From Branchiostoma floridae (taxonomy: Eukaryota > Chordata > Leptocardii > Amphioxiformes > Branchiostomatidae): 64,000 nt of DNA. Below, in pieces: positions 1 through 12,989 of the stretch. Position numbers and translations under genes: made by a program. The notes beneath the pieces are model-generated. The model did not search any database, had not been told where the DNA came from, and was given only the letters and a program-made list of their open reading frames with translations. The stretch lies in assembly GCF_000003815.2 (NCBI RefSeq), contig NC_049979.1:3417269-3481268 (forward strand), written 5' to 3'. Position 1 is the stretch's first letter, and every line of letters begins with the position of its first letter.

Positions 1-841
1 GAGGCAGGCTCCCCTCCACAGTCCGCTATGGGTTATGGAGCACGGCTAAATACGGCACATACTTGTCGTACTGTCGAATACGCATTTTTGCCAATGACTC
101 TATGCCATATATGACCGGCCCAAAAATACCAGATGGTGTATCCTTTCGCTGCACGCCTCCCGACTCTAACACTGGGGCACTGCACGGGCGAAACCATTCC
201 CCCGCGGGGAGGGCCAGGGATGAAAACAATTTACCCCGGAGAGCGGGTTTCGCCGCTGGCATCGTGACAGTTTGGTAAAAGATGCCAAATATCGGGCGCC
301 AAGCATAACATATTCCTGTCTAGACAAGGGAAATCTCATCTTTTCTATTCCGATCCAGGAAAAAAAAATCCGCCTCTCCGAACTGTCATGCCATATTACA
401 CGAGGTATGCCCTTCTGCCAATATTTCCCCTGCAATAGTACACAGACGCGTGTACATATTCACGCACGGAGCGGTCGTAACCGGGCAGATCCCAGCAACG
501 GTCCAACCGCCCGGCTCCACGTCAGGCTAACCTTACCCGACTGTCCGGTATGCGGGACATGTGATCCCGCCTGGCCACCATTCATATTTAGGAGCCGCGA
601 TTTTCCCTCCGGGCCGGGCCCGAGGAGCGAGTCCGCTCGGCCGTGTCAACTTTCATCTCGCGTTATGAATACGGAGAGAACATTTTATAATAAGCACAGA
701 ACTGTGGAGCAGCCGCAAAGCAGGCCGCCGCAGCTAACTGCAGAGTTTACACGGCTTGAGTTGTGACCTCCGCTTCGCGTCTTCCCGCGGGCTAGTGCTT
801 TATGTGGTCAGGAGTCGTGACTCGATGATCAGAGCTTTGGT
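1..841. other. Gene-free stretch at window start
   Basis: No gene is supported here. An open frame of 164 codons runs on the plus strand at 272-766, but overlapping frames on both strands are similarly open. The translation shows no domain, signal peptide or recognisable motif, and no splice structure links it to neighbours. The sequence is moderately GC-rich, which lengthens chance frames. It could be the edge of a repeat or of a gene outside the window. Confidence 0.4.
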
Positions 842-1073
842 TTATACCCCTGTCACATTATCCACGATCTTCGGACGTATCGATGGAAGATCGGCCATAT
901 TTTAAGATCGACAGAGGGTTGCGCGTATTTTCCATATGAAAACCGTCCCTGCCATATAAAAGCCATACTTTGTACAATTGTTGTGCAATAAGGTTATTAT
1001 CATAAGCGAGGCTCGGGCGATTGCCGCAGAATCGTCGTCCGATCGATTTTCGCCAAATGTGACAGGGGTATAA
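842..1073. mobile_element. Short TIR DNA element (MITE)
   Basis: The two ends are inverted copies of each other: TTATACCCCTGTCACATT on the left (842-859) and its near-perfect reverse complement on the right, ending at 1073. The 232-base interior has no reading frame of interest. This is the form of a non-autonomous cut-and-paste transposon. The superfamily is not assigned; the ends resemble TTA/TA-targeting elements. Confidence 0.72.
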
Positions 1074-4000
1074 GAACGTCTCCTCCGATGGGACGTAAAC
1101 GGGGGTACCTGTTGGAGGAGAACTAGTACTACATATCTCGAGCACGTTTAAGATCCCGTATATGTGGCACTGTTAATATACGTTACAAAACTTCTTGAGT
1201 TTAGCGCCACACTGTTCTCGTCTGTCCAAAAGCAAAATAGAAAAAAATATCCCATCACAGTTATCGATTAGAGTTAGGGTCCTTCTCGGTACAAACTCTT
1301 ACAGTATAGCTCTGGGTTGACATCTTGTTGAAAAAGTGGCGCCATCTCAATATCAATGCTGCCACAAATGTGCTCTAAACCTCAATATTACATGATAAGA
1401 TTGATAAAGAAAAAAAAACACTGCACGTCAATGATTTTTGTTCAGTTGATCACGCTGGCTGTAACGTAAGACCGGGCATTGATTCGTGAGCACATGTAGA
1501 ACAGACTGAACATGAAAGGGTTACGATATAAATCACCGGGCATTTAGCGATGGAAAGGCCTCAGGAATGGGAAAATCTAATCAGCTATAAAGTCGGATAT
1601 CTCTGTAACTATAAAGGTTATGGTAGATGTTAAAGTACATCAATATAGAGACAGGCATTTTGTTGCACTTGACCTTGGAAATGTCATCGCGCATTCAGCA
1701 ACGACTTGAACTATTTTGGGGTCATTCTGGATTACCAAGTCCGCATAATTGATTGATTGGTTGACGGTTTGAAATTACCGCTGCTACAATTTCAATTTCT
1801 TAAGGTTTACAACTCTACATACAAAATGTTCTTAAGTCAGAGAACGGTTGATCTTTCCAGTTTTTAAATCATCGCATCCCGATACCCCTCCAGTCCGTTG
1901 TTCTAACGTTCCTGCTCAGTCACTTAGAATCCCCAATCACATAGAGATTGCTATCTGGCAGAATTGCCGATTCTACCTTGAATAGAGATTCCGACAGAGA
2001 CTCCGATCAAAATGTTAGGAAGTTGTTTAAGTGGTCTCCCACTTGTAAAACAAACTTTCAGGTAAATCCGTTGATCCAGACAGGCATGAATCGACGTTGA
2101 AAAGTTTCGTATTCAAAACAAAATAAGAGACTCCGACCGGGCAGACGGCAGTCCGCACCCTGAGATATCTCCTGCACGTATCCATGTCGGTGACGTCATG
2201 TGCATCCCGGCCAATCAGCAACTGACCAGTCGGCTAATGGAAACGGACCTTCGTTAGCCGGATAGCTCCGGCGTAGCTCTCTTGTAACGTCCCGTAACAG
2301 TAATTGGGAGTAAGAGTACGTCAGACCCTATATATACCAATAAGACTAGATCTGACCACGTGCATGTATGGACATGTGCTAGTCCCTGCATTGTAAACAT
2401 ATAGAACAATACATACGAAACATTTGAAATTTTAACAAAGACTGTGCAAGTATATAATCTCAGTCTGTACTAAATCTTTGAAGAGATTAGGGTCCTTCTC
2501 GGTACAAAGTCTGTAGAGTATTAGATAACTCTGTAGAGTAGTAGATTGTTTCCTAGAACTGTCGTCCACTTTTCCATGTGGCGTTGAATCACTATTATTT
2601 TAATCTATCTCTATTGGACCTCCTGATCATATGAGAGAGAAAGATAACCAATTGTCTCCAATGAGAACAATGTAGATTACGCAAATGTGCCTGGCAGCTA
2701 ACATTCATTTCAAACGTTGTCATTTTAGTTGTCTATAATGTTAAATGTTCTGTCTTCTTTCCTGTTCTTTCTTTGACTGGTTCACCTGGATAGAAATGAC
2801 AATGACAATGACACCCTGCAAAAACGTACTACCGGCAGTTGTAACGGCAACAATCAATTACAACAGCAGCAACATTGCCAGACAGAAAACTTCTTTTTTT
2901 TAAAGGCTCAGGCCATTTTGATTTGATTATATGGATGACATCCGCGCGCGCATCAATTTTCGGCCGTTTTCAAAAATAAATGAAAAGTTTCCAACCATGC
3001 TTTAAATCATACAAAGCAGCTGCAGAAGGAGCAAATATATGCTGTTAATAAAAAAAAAATATATACATATATCGGAAAACATATACAAATGCCAGCGTCA
3101 ATTCCAAGGTCAAACAAGAAGATGTGAAAGCAAAAAGTAAAGAATCTATTGTACTTGGTCATTTGTTCAACCTTCAGGGTCACTTAGATTTCATAATAAA
3201 GAAAATATTTTATTTTGCTAACCTTTTTTTTACTCACACGCTGGTATCAGTTTTGGGGGGTCCGAGATGATGTCATCCATGTAACCTGTCAACGTCATCT
3301 AATGTATTATAGAAGAAAAACGCTGTTTTCTATTGGTTCGGCATACTTTGGTTCGAACAGCAACAAAAGGTCAGACATGACTACGTGATAGGACAAAAAT
3401 GCTTCGGTATGTTTGACAGACCTTGGATAGGAACAAGAGTGACACGCATGTCTACGAAACAGATTTCAATTTTCCTACGTGTCCGGCCCCTCGTAAGCAC
3501 AAGTCAAGTGTCCCCGTACTAAGTGCACCGGCCGTACGTCCTACACGTGACATTGCTGTTGAGCACCCGAATAGTCAGTGCCCCTACATTGCCTCCCATT
3601 ACCATCTCTCTTACTGGGGGTTATCGACCTGTAGTTACTTAAAGACGCGCATTCCTCTTGTAAGACGTCTTCAAGGACGTCCTTCAGTTCGGCAGGTTTA
3701 ATTTGTCCTTCAAGACGCTCGCTCGGTGGATCTGAAGTTGGCCGGTAGCGACGTCTTCCCCGCATTCTTCTCCACATCAAGTACGCCTCTCCCGGCCGTC
3801 GTTTATCCCGGACGAGGCCGCTGATGCATGCATGATAACCTGGCGAGCCGCAGCAGCAGGTATTGTTCCGTAAATCACGCCCGGCCATGACGAATGGAGG
3901 TCGCCTTGGCCCGAACCTCGCCCGTCCATCTTTCAGGCGGCCGCGCCAGGTGATAACTGCGCTATCTCCATGCGCGCCGAGGATCCCCATCCGTCATCTA

Positions 4001-7000
4001 AACTCCCCCCGTCTGCGTCTGACGGCGTCGTTTTAATAAAACGGACTGTGGAACAAGTATCGGCGGCGATCAGCTCTGCCTGTCCCGCCGTCAGCACTCT
4101 CTGGCCCGGCAAAGTCATCTCTCTCCGTCCCCGCAGGCCTCACAAGCCGGTCCAACTCTATCAGGCTTTCATCCATCTTTTTATAGCATAGATTTGTTCG
4201 TCCGTGTTGTTGAAAAGGTAAAAGGCAAAGAAAGCCGTCATCCTCAAGCCGAAGTGAAGCATGATGCATTTCCAAGTAGCTGGTGGTGGTGCAGTGCGGG
4301 TTCCCTACGGCTCGCTTTTTTGGCCGAGCACACCGAGTCACCCCTACTCTTTTCGATAAGTGTGTTGGGTTCTTTACAACGTTTGATGCCTGAGGCTAAC
4401 ACCTAAAGCTCTCTTATGCACGGAGAACGGAAAGTACGGCACGACTCCTCTAGTCGTGTCCAGACCCGGGCGCAAACTCGGACCGCCGCCTTCGTCACAA
4501 ATCAAGTGCCATTTATAAGCATTATCAATAGGCATTTTCGGCCAAAGTACGTCCGACTTCCTGGTGATTACTAGAACTTCCGTTGATTTTTAGCAGCTCG
4601 TCTGTTGGGATTCAATTATCCGTGTGGTGTCAACTGTGCACCAAATGGCGGAAAGGACAATAACTTGAACTGTACGGAATACAACACCGAGCCCAACCCA
4701 ATCTGTGGTGGTCGACGCTCGGGCGATTTTGAAATTCGGCCAATCTAGAAAAATTCAGCCTGCTTTCGCTTTAATTATGGCGGCTTTGCAGAATTAGAAT
4801 ACCTTGTGGCAAGTTCGCAAATCTCTAGAGAATTTAACATGACGTTGACGCCTTGTGTTTCTCTTACACGTTTACCGCACTTCAGCAACCTCGGACAGCT
4901 CATAGCAAGCATTTCTGTGGCCGTATATCAGGCCTCATCCGAGGACCACTGAGAAAGCCGAAGGTTGGTTTTCCCATCAGTCATGTCGACGTCAGATGAC
5001 GAGCGAGTCAATGTCGAGTTACACGTCAAAGTTCGCCTTTTCATCGCTAAGTCCTGTACTTATAGTGAACCTACCTCACTCAGGCGTTCGACGGTATCCG
5101 CCGGTAGAGACCGCTGAAACCGGACTAATGCTAGCGGGACTGGATTCGATCACCCGCCCATATATGCACATATGAACATCTACAATGCTTCCGTGAATAG
5201 TTTCAGCAGGTTCGTGTTTGGCTTAATAGCAAAGTTCTTTATTCACAACTGTAGGTTTTTCAAGAGCCGACATTTCGATGACCATCTGTCATCTTCTTCA
5301 GGGCAATATTATTGACGGACGGTCGTCAAAGCGTTGTCGCTCCTAAAATATGGCTGTGAATGATAAAAAAATTATGATGTTATTCATCTACAAAAAAAAA
5401 GCAAAAGATACTTGACAGCAAGCATATGGAGCTAGTGATAAAAAATAACTATGCTGAGGAGAGGAGCAATGGCACATTGACCTTCATTCATCAGAGACGG
5501 CGGGCGGTACCAACTTCCTATTTGACCTATTTGTTATGTCACGTTATTCAACTGACTGGTCATTTGACACTGAGTAGGTGTGTTGTAGAGATGCCCATGA
5601 GTTCAAATTCCTCCTTGTTGATTCTGCTGAAGCACATTTCAGGGACCAACAAAGAATACAAAATAGCCCATGAGTAGTTTCCTAATACTGGTAAACCACT
5701 GTATAACAAAGTTCTTTGTATGCAACCAAATGTTTATACCTATCCGACATTCCAGTGACCGATTGGCCCCTTCCAAGGGTATTTCAGATAGGTATAATAC
5801 ATTCGTTGCGTACGAAGGGCTTTATTTCCCATTTCCATAGAGTAGCTTTTTCGAGTTGGAAATAAGGAACGCCGAAGCCCAGAGATGGCATTGACGTATC
5901 GGGTAGCTGCTATCAGCTGGAGGCAGCTGTCTGCTACAGAAAGCCTCGCGATGTAAACCCGTATATGTTATTCATGGAAACACGGGAAAGCGAGCTCTGC
6001 ATAATCTGCCATGAAGGTGGATCTTAAGGACTATGATAGGTGGATATTTTGGAGCTATGTCACTGACCGAAATCTTGAATTTATCATGTTATTTATAATT
6101 ACTTGCTACGAACTCGTTTCATGCATATAAATGGCATGTGCATAGCAACGCTCAACCGCATTTTTTATGTCAATAGATAATTTGAAAGAAAGGCAGTAGA
6201 AGTCGCCCCAAACACTCAGATGCAAGTTTCTTGTTGTGTCCAGTTGTGGAGTACGGTCTGCAACGGAGGAATAGACACAGGGAGGTTCATGAACACAACT
6301 TGAACTGACTCACGCACAGGTTCCCCTGGGCTCAAAATCGTTCTTAACAGATGACCTTCGCCTGTATAAAGAGACAGATAAGATGGCCGCTTCATTGCAG
6401 ATATACATGTCTGCTTATCTGATGGTCACAGAGGTGATGGAGAACTGGAAATAGAGTTCAAACGTCAAAAGATGCAGGCCTTCTCAGCTCAGGGTTCATC
6501 CATGAATGCATTTCCTGTAAGTCTGGTTTGGAGCTATTTGGTACCATTGTACCAGTTCGTTAGTCTTTAAACGCCATGTGCCCAGTACCCCCCAGGCCAG
6601 TGTCAATGCAGTCGCGCCGGCTCCTGAAATTGAAGTTGTAGGCGGAATCTTTCCCTCCCCTCTGTAAAATAAGAAACAATGACGCCCGTGTCATCATTTC
6701 CATTTCGAAGGAATCCTGTTCTCAAAAGCACTGACGCCCCAATATACACTTTTCTTTTACGTTTCTGAAGCTTTTTCGGATGGTCAAGTGTTTGATGATG
6801 TCCAGACCTTCAGTGCGGCAATCTCATAAATACCAAATGCGATGATGAGCAGTTTCAGTTCGATATATCCATGGCAACAGGCTTGTTCCCAGAAGTCTAG
6901 ATACTCGTACTTTTCTTCAACACGCTTATGGCTTTGTTTCATGATCCTAATTTTTGTACCTATAGTTCATTCTAATTTTTTGTATCATAGATAAATGCTG

Positions 7001-7754
7001 TGCTGCCCTTACGGCTGACTCAACATTGGAATGGTGATCATGGTCTCCGTGCGTTCATCGGTTACATTGATATTTTGACGATGCACTGAGCTTCAGCCTC
7101 TGTCACACAGTCGATGAGTTTAGGTAGTGCTTGTTTGATAATCGCTAGAAAGCCGACAGAGAATCGAGCGTATCCATATCCTATCACATCAGACGGTGCT
7201 CCTAGAGTCGTCAACATTGATCGATCCCTAAAAATCGCGCGATCATCGAGAGTTTTTTTCTGACCTTCATTTAACCTTGATACATTTTTCAAGGTTGGGA
7301 GGTCAGAAGTCTTGCCTTCTTGAGAGTACACAAAAATACAATTCGACATTACATAATTACTTTCAAAGTAGTCAACATAATATCAGTCTATCTTCTCATA
7401 ATCCATAGTTACATAATTTCTCGTCGCGCCATGTTCCCAAAAGTAACGACTGAAGGCACCTGCCTCAAGTTCTCCAGACTGTTCCACAAAACTGTGCCTG
7501 GGTAGAATATAGATATTCTAAACACTTCCCTGCGGACCACTGGTAAGTATTAATAGTAGGTTTGACTCGCTTTGTCACGATGCTCTATCTGCCCTGTCTC
7601 TACAGTACGTGAACATGTCCCTCATCGATGTAGGCTGACAGTAAGTTGTTGAGATACTTGTATGTCAGCGATGCCTTCTGGTGTCTGTGTGTGGTTTTGA
7701 TGTTCTTCCAGCCTAGACGAGTCAGTACTTCAGCCGAGGGTGAACGGGACCGTC
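1074..7754. other. Intergenic, repeat-rich; no gene recognised
   Basis: About 6.7 kb without a supportable gene. A segment at 1167-1245 recurs at 32996-33075 inside a DJ-1-like gene intron; both carry the shared string CTCGTCTGTCC followed by A-rich sequence. A motif beginning TTAGGGTCCTTCTCGGTACA occurs near 1273 and again near 2488. A segment near 2915-2990 containing ATGGATGACATC resembles copies at about 25588 and 47812. A GC-rich block at 3500-4200 has overlapping open frames on both strands (minus 3541-3990 and 4033-4341) but no recognisable domain. An end-like segment near 5270-5305 resembles transposon-derived sequence at 44518-44560. Confidence 0.45.
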
Positions 7755-7975
7755 AGTAGCCGGTATAACCGTCCTTTGGCGTAACACAGCAGCTTCTGTA
7801 TCTGTATCTATATCTAATAGCCGGAATAACCGCCCTTCGGCGGATCACACCAGCTTCGCAGGCACGCGGCGCGGCAGCAGCTGGTTATATTACACTGAAC
7901 GACCCGTCACACTTAACATTTTCACATCTATCTGCAAGGCTAGCGTTCTTTAAAATACCCTTAAAACTACCCAGA
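7755..7975. repeat. Dispersed repeat, short form of the 12017-12535 element
   Basis: Contains two units of the same minisatellite found at 12017-12437 (TCTGTATCTGTATC followed by AGCCGG, ATAACCG and CCTTCGGCG). The flank is also the same: GCACGCGGCGCGGCAGCAGC, then TTATATTACAC, then GACCCGTCACAC. Shared unique flanks show that this is one repeat family with a variable internal copy number. Confidence 0.7.
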
Positions 7976-8184
7976 GAAGATGCCCCTACCCTGTTTTCAA
8001 TGTGGCATACATAAAGCAGAAGTTTGACTGTCAAGAGCAGCTGTAGACTCAGACTGAATATCGCTGCTTGTTTACGAGCACAGAAATATCAGACCAGTCG
8101 CGCTGCCCGGGACCTGCTGACCGTCGGGCGGATTGGATATCTCTGACCCAGTTGGCACGGCACAGAAATATGTCTGCTGCTGGT

Positions 8185-8480
8185 CTGGACCGGTGCAATG
8201 GCCGAGGGGTCCGCCTTGCATTCGGTAGGTCATGAGTTCGATCCCCGACCGAGTCATACCAAAGACTTATAAAGATGGTACACGCTGCTTTCTCTGCTTA
8301 TTAGCACTCAGCAATAATGAGGAAGAGTATGGGAGTTAAACATTGTGAGGCCATTGTGTCAATGGCCTCTAAACTGATCTGAATACTTAAACTTGGACTG
8401 GTGACCTCGCCCTTTTCATCTACAAGTGACAGAATTATCAGCTGGTTGCTGGTTGATATCGGTCACTTTCAAAAGAAGAA
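8185..8480 (+). mobile_element. tRNA-derived SINE-like element
   Basis: The segment at about 8190-8265 looks like a tRNA gene head. It has an A-box-like stretch (CAATGGCCGAGGGG) and, about 35 bases on, a B-box-like stretch (GAGTTCGATCCCC), followed by a non-tRNA tail. It lacks a convincing complete cloverleaf, so a functional tRNA is not called. The 3' boundary is a guess. Confidence 0.5.
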
Positions 8481-10056
8481 GAGAAGAAGAAACACGCATC
8501 ACTACCAGCGGGCTGCCCCCTGCTGTAGTGGCCCGTACAGATGTGTGGCCCAAGGGCTTCAGAAATCGAGATGGGCGCCACCCCTAAGCATCCGTTATAG
8601 ATGTACGGGCAACTTTAACTTTTAACTAGTCTGTACCAGCACACGGATATGCAAACCGGCGGGGTGGGGGCGGGTGGTGTGGCAGGGTTCAATGCTCCAG
8701 CTGGTATGTTCCATGGCCACTGTTCCAAGGGCTGATTGGCAGGGTTCAAGTGTAGCTGCGCGGAGTCAAGTTCAACTCGCGAATCCGTCACCGTTTGATG
8801 GATGAAGCACCTGCACGGGCGGTGTCTGAAGAATATCTATTTAATGAGATTTACCACGTTTGTGGAATGACATACTAGTAACAGGTCACCTTTTCAAGAT
8901 GTCAACCCCGAGACCAGTCCTAGGTTTGATCCTTGCCAATCTTTACCTTGCGAACACCCATTTAACTTCTTTCGATAGGCTGTCTATATGATATGCTGTA
9001 ACCAGAGGTTTAGGGACTAGGTATATAGGTAGGTAGGTAACAAGACATTATAGATTTACTTGTTCTAGCCTTTGATACACAGAAAGGAGAATTTTAACAT
9101 TCATTTTACATTACTTTACTTTGTGGTTGACCATACCAAAGTCGCTGTACTTTTTGTTGTGTCATTAAAGCTTCTATATGATATGAAGCAAAATCTTTAA
9201 AAAAAATCAAAATCGAGGTTCCTCTGTAGTACTGTGTCGCCAAGTCGCTAATGTGCAGGACATAAAATAATTTCTAGGTCTCATTATGACTTACCCACAC
9301 AGCAAATATCAAGATAACCCATCCAGGCCTTCTCCAGTTATCGTGTTCACAGATGCTGGTGTGTTAAGATGGCGGTTAAACTGGGTATAAAGATACAGAT
9401 ACAGATACACAGACACACACAACATAACCTTCTTGGCGAAGGTAAAAACGGGAACAAATGGTGCCTTGTTGACGAGTGACTGTAGCGGTAAATCCCTATT
9501 CGCTAAGCAGAGGTTGGGTTGCGAAGATAGTTGTAGTCGGGATTTTTCGGGGGAGCGAGCCGGTAAAAATCCCAACCACAAGCATATCTGCGACCCAACC
9601 TCTGCTTGGGAAAAAGGAAATCCCGCCTTGTTCATTGCGGATGAGCATCAGCACGGCGAGCTAATGCTGCCATCAATATTTGAAGGGGCGCGAGGAAGCC
9701 GCCACTGCACTTGCTGGATTCGAAAGATTACTCAACGAATTTCAAATAAAAAACGAATTTTCTTACGTTTTTGTTTGTATTCTGTTGTCTTCTAAGTCAT
9801 ACTTTTACGTATTAAGCAATATCTAAATTATAAAAAAGTCAGCAGTTTCAGCAGCGAACGAACCCCGCAGTGCCGCACCAGTGCCCCAAGTGCAGTGAGA
9901 TGCCACATTTAAGCACGCATTCCTTCTGACGTCTCCGTATGGGCAGACTGAAAAATAACGGATGTCCCTGACAGACTTGGGCTGACCCTGCGCGCTGGAT
10001 GAATCTGTTTGCAATGCGAACCCGTAGATCAAGGTCGCAATGGCATGGTTAGAGTC
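8481..10056. other. Intergenic; one hairpin element, no gene
   Basis: Two overlapping opposite-strand frames at 9309-9795 look attractive by length only; they are created by the inverted repeat at 9483-9632. Another SINE-like fragment may lie at 8499-8620. Nothing else is recognised. Confidence 0.4.
9483..9632. mobile_element. Hairpin element (inverted repeat)
   Basis: The left arm around 9504-9547 contains AAGCAGAGGTTGGGTTGCG. The right arm around 9567-9611 contains its near reverse complement CGACCCAACCTCTGCTT. Matching continues outward through GGTAAATCCC and GGAAATCCC. A stem of roughly 45 bp with a short loop fits a foldback MITE. Confidence 0.55.
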
Positions 10057-10225
10057 AGGTCACATTTCCAAACCGGGGCCCGGTCGGGCAGCTTTCAGGA
10101 GCGAAAGGAATTACCACAAAAGACATCAGAATATACAAAATTTTACACTTAGATTCATGGCATGATTTGTGTATATCTCGTTCCTTTAAACATCCCGGCT
10201 GAGCCCCGGTTTGCAAATGTGACCT
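10057..10225. mobile_element. MITE with GGTCACATTT-type ends
   Basis: The left end AGGTCACATTTCCAAACCGG and the right end (reverse complement AGGTCACATTTGCAAACCGG) are inverted repeats differing at one base in 20. The interior is non-coding. A second element with similar ends follows within about 15 bases. Confidence 0.62.
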
Positions 10226-10238
10226 AAGGCTAAGGCTA

Positions 10239-10421
10239 ACGTCACATTTTTACACCGGGGCCTGGAAACAAAAAGTAGAAATGTATACGTAAAATATACA
10301 CAACTAATGCCCACGACTATTTCCTTTACATCTTGTGAAGTTTGGTGTCTTTTATACCTGTATCATACGTTTCGTTCCCGAAAGCTGCTCGGCCGGGGTC
10401 CCTTTGTAGACATGTGACGTA
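10239..10421. mobile_element. Second MITE of the same kind, adjacent
   Basis: Begins ACGTCACATTTTTACACCGG and ends with a degenerate inverted counterpart (reverse complement ACGTCACATGTCTACAAAGG). It is more diverged than its neighbour at 10057-10225. Confidence 0.48.
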
Positions 10422-10859
10422 GGCCTAACACGGGTTTCTGCAAATCAAAGCTGGCACCCGTTTCCCCACTGCAGGCGAACCCAGGTACACAGAAAATCAC
10501 CCAAGTTTTAGAGAAGTATTTCTCTGGCGCGTCCCAGCTGTGGAGGTCATCTCTAACATAATACGTGATGGAATGATTCAATATCGCGCCAATTACCCGC
10601 CGTGTACGCGACCCGGGGTCAGGGGTGGGAACAACCCGGGCATGTTCACTTCCGGGATGGTGCACGACGTGTGCTGAAGCAGGGAGCTCGAGAGAACAAC
10701 CCGGGCATGTACGCGTCCGGGATGGTACACGGCGTGCGCTGAATTGAAGCAGGGATTACAGATGACTGTGGAATTTGCTACCCAGAGATTTCAAGATTGT
10801 CTCTGATACACAATTGATGATAGAACCATTTTATGGATCATAATGGTTTTAGTGTATAT

Positions 10860-11045
10860 AAACCTCTGACCTCATGACTCGTGATTTTAGACTTTATGTA
10901 TGTATTTGTATGTAAGTCTGACCTGTTTTGAGTGGATGTTATTGTATCCGTTTATGTATTTGTATATACTGTATGCCTTCTTATTTGTATGAGCCCTGGA
11001 AGATGAGCTAAAGGGTATCTCAATAAACTCAATGAACTCAAACTC
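10860..11045 (+). mobile_element. 3' end of a non-LTR retrotransposon (CR1/L2-like)
   Basis: The segment has a UTR-like sequence rich in TGTATTTGTATG, then GAGCTAAAGGGTATCTCA, then a short repeated tail of CTCAATAAACTCAATGAAC units. A short tandem tail of this sort is typical of CR1/L2-type LINE 3' ends. No reverse-transcriptase coding remains beside it. The 5' limit of the fragment is uncertain. Confidence 0.5.
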
Positions 11046-11353
11046 AATATCGCGGTGTGTTCAGGGATAAGGATGGATATTTGTGTTGTCTCCTCGTCCG
11101 AGGAAGCTCTGTTTTTACTCGGCATGTGTGTTTCTGGAATAGATGATCGGTATATCGGACTTTTTTTGGTACAAAAGAGAAAAAAAGCAAAAATCTGACA
11201 TTGGTTTCCAACCTTGTTATACTTGCCCTTGCTAAATTTCCTCTCTCGCTCCTATGTTCTGGTGACTTAACGCGGAAGCTAGCTGCGCAAAACGTAACTA
11301 AACGCTTAAGATATGTCTATGGAGCTTAGCACCATCTGTGGCTGTTCACAAAG

Positions 11354-11690
11354 TTGACATAACTGTCCTCGGTGCTGAAGATATTCGGCCCAACATAAAC
11401 ACACAGGCATGTAAAATATCTGACCTGTCCTTGGTGCTGACGCCTTTTCACATAAAATAAACATGGAAAAATGTAAACATGTCTGTCCTTGGTGCTGACG
11501 CTCTTCCACCTAAAATAAATACATGAACATGTGAAAAATTCACTGGTGCCGAAGACTTCCAAACCCAAAAGCAACCAAGCAAACATGTAAATATATCTGT
11601 ATATCTGTAATTAGCACTGAAGAGTCGCTACACAAATTGTTCACAAAAACATGCAAACAGACCTGTCCTTGGTGCTGACTTCCCACCACA
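11354..11690. repeat. Degenerate 55-70 bp tandem repeat
   Basis: The core CTGTCCTTGGTGCTGA and variants recur near 11363, 11428, 11486, 11542, 11611 and 11668, each followed by an A-rich ACATAAAATAAACATG-like stretch. The repeat generates several overlapping open frames on the minus strand, which I do not regard as genes. Confidence 0.65.
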
Positions 11691-12016
11691 CGTGGTGGTT
11701 GTTGAGTATCGTTATTTGCACGAAATATTTTCAAACCGTAAGAATATTCCCTCATCTCGCGCCTAACTTTAACGTTTCTCCTCGCTTGACAGTTTCCTCA
11801 CGAACCATCAATCAATCAGTTCTCCCGTCCAGGAGTCCTGGAGGTCAGAGGCCAAACGCGTTTAACGCGCGATGCAGCGGCGCGCGCGGCCGTTAGTATG
11901 CAGCGGCACGCCACGAGGGGAATAAAGAGTCGGGGCACTCTATAAAACTACTCCGTAATCTGCGGGACGAACTCCGCTGCACGCGCAGAGCTCCCTCAGC
12001 GTGTCAGAGACATGAG

Positions 12017-12535
12017 ACTGCGTCTGTATCTGTATCTATATAGCCGGTGTAACCTCCCTTCGGCGTAACACACCAGCTTCTGTATCTGTATCTGTATCTG
12101 TATAGCCGGTATAACCGTCTTCGGCGTAACACACCAGCTTCTGTATCTGTATCTGTATAGCCGATATAACCGCCCTTCGGCGTAACACACCAGCGTCTGT
12201 ATCTGTATCTGTATCTGTATAGCCGGTATAACCACCCTTCGGCGTAACACACCAGCTTCTGTATCTGTATCTATATAGCCGGTATAACCGCCCTTCGGCG
12301 TAACACACCAGCTTCTGTATCTGTATCTGTATAGCCGGTATAACCGCCCTTCGGCGTAACACACCAGCTTCTGTATCTGTATCTACATGTATATGGCCGG
12401 TATAACCGCCCTTCGGCGTAACACACCAGCTTCGCAGGCACGCGGCGCGGCAGCAGCTGGTTATATTACACCGAAGGACCCGTCACACCTACCTTTTGCA
12501 CATCTATCTGCAAGCGTTCTTTAAAACTATCCAGA
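12017..12535. repeat. Minisatellite array (about 7 units of 55-65 bp) with dispersed flank
   Basis: Each unit is a run of TCTGTATC repeats, then TATAGCCGGTATAACCGCCC, then TTCGGCGTAACACACCAGC. The number of TGTATC hexamers varies between units. CCGCCCTTCGGCG-type sequence can form a small hairpin. The 3' flank (12430-12535) matches the flank of the copy at 7755-7975. It is not CRISPR: the whole unit repeats with no unique spacers, and the genome is eukaryotic. The long minus-strand frames here are repeat translations. Confidence 0.85.
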
Positions 12536-12989
12536 GATCAGGCTCAGGCGTCAGGCTCGCCGTGAGCAGAGGCGGCCCCCAGCGGCAGGAGGGCGCGGTT
12601 TACGGGATGATAGTGGATATAGGAGACGCTGCGGCGGGGTCCATGAAACGCTAAGCACAGCAGCGGTCATTTTTAGCACACTTTACGCAATATCTGATGT
12701 GATGCAAGCTCAATAGTTCAACTTGTTGCGGCGGCGGTGACGGAGAGAGTGAGCTACAGTATCCTTGTTTCTTTCATAACTTTTGGAATGCTACATAAAT
12801 GTTGGAAAAATACCTAATTTAGTATTTATATTCGAGACCTTCCAATCATCTCCAGGCTCCTACAATCTCTCAATGACATTCAATTAATGATGACGTGTGA
12901 ATTTTTCGTCGGGTGCGTCTGTCGAAATGCAGTCCATCAGAACAAGGCGTATGGTATATCAGGAAAAAAACTACATAAGAACAAAAAAA

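Noticed and set aside
272-766. 164-codon open frame on the plus strand
   Set aside because: No domain, no signal, no splice context; overlapping frames on the other strand are equally open and the region is GC-rich.
3541-4341. Long overlapping minus-strand frames in a GC-rich block
   Set aside because: Low-stop composition explains them; the translations are arginine/glycine-rich without a family motif, and no consistent splice chain was found.
8190-8265. Functional tRNA gene
   Set aside because: A- and B-box-like sequences are present but no complete cloverleaf could be drawn, and a SINE-type tail follows.
9309-9795. Opposite-strand frames of 108 and 120 codons
   Set aside because: Both are produced by the inverted repeat at 9483-9632.
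11996-12364. 122-codon minus-strand frame rich in Arg-Tyr
   Set aside because: Direct translation of the TGTATC hexamer minisatellite.
12017-12437. CRISPR-like regular array
   Set aside because: Eukaryotic context, whole units repeat without unique spacers, and the flank recurs elsewhere as a dispersed repeat.
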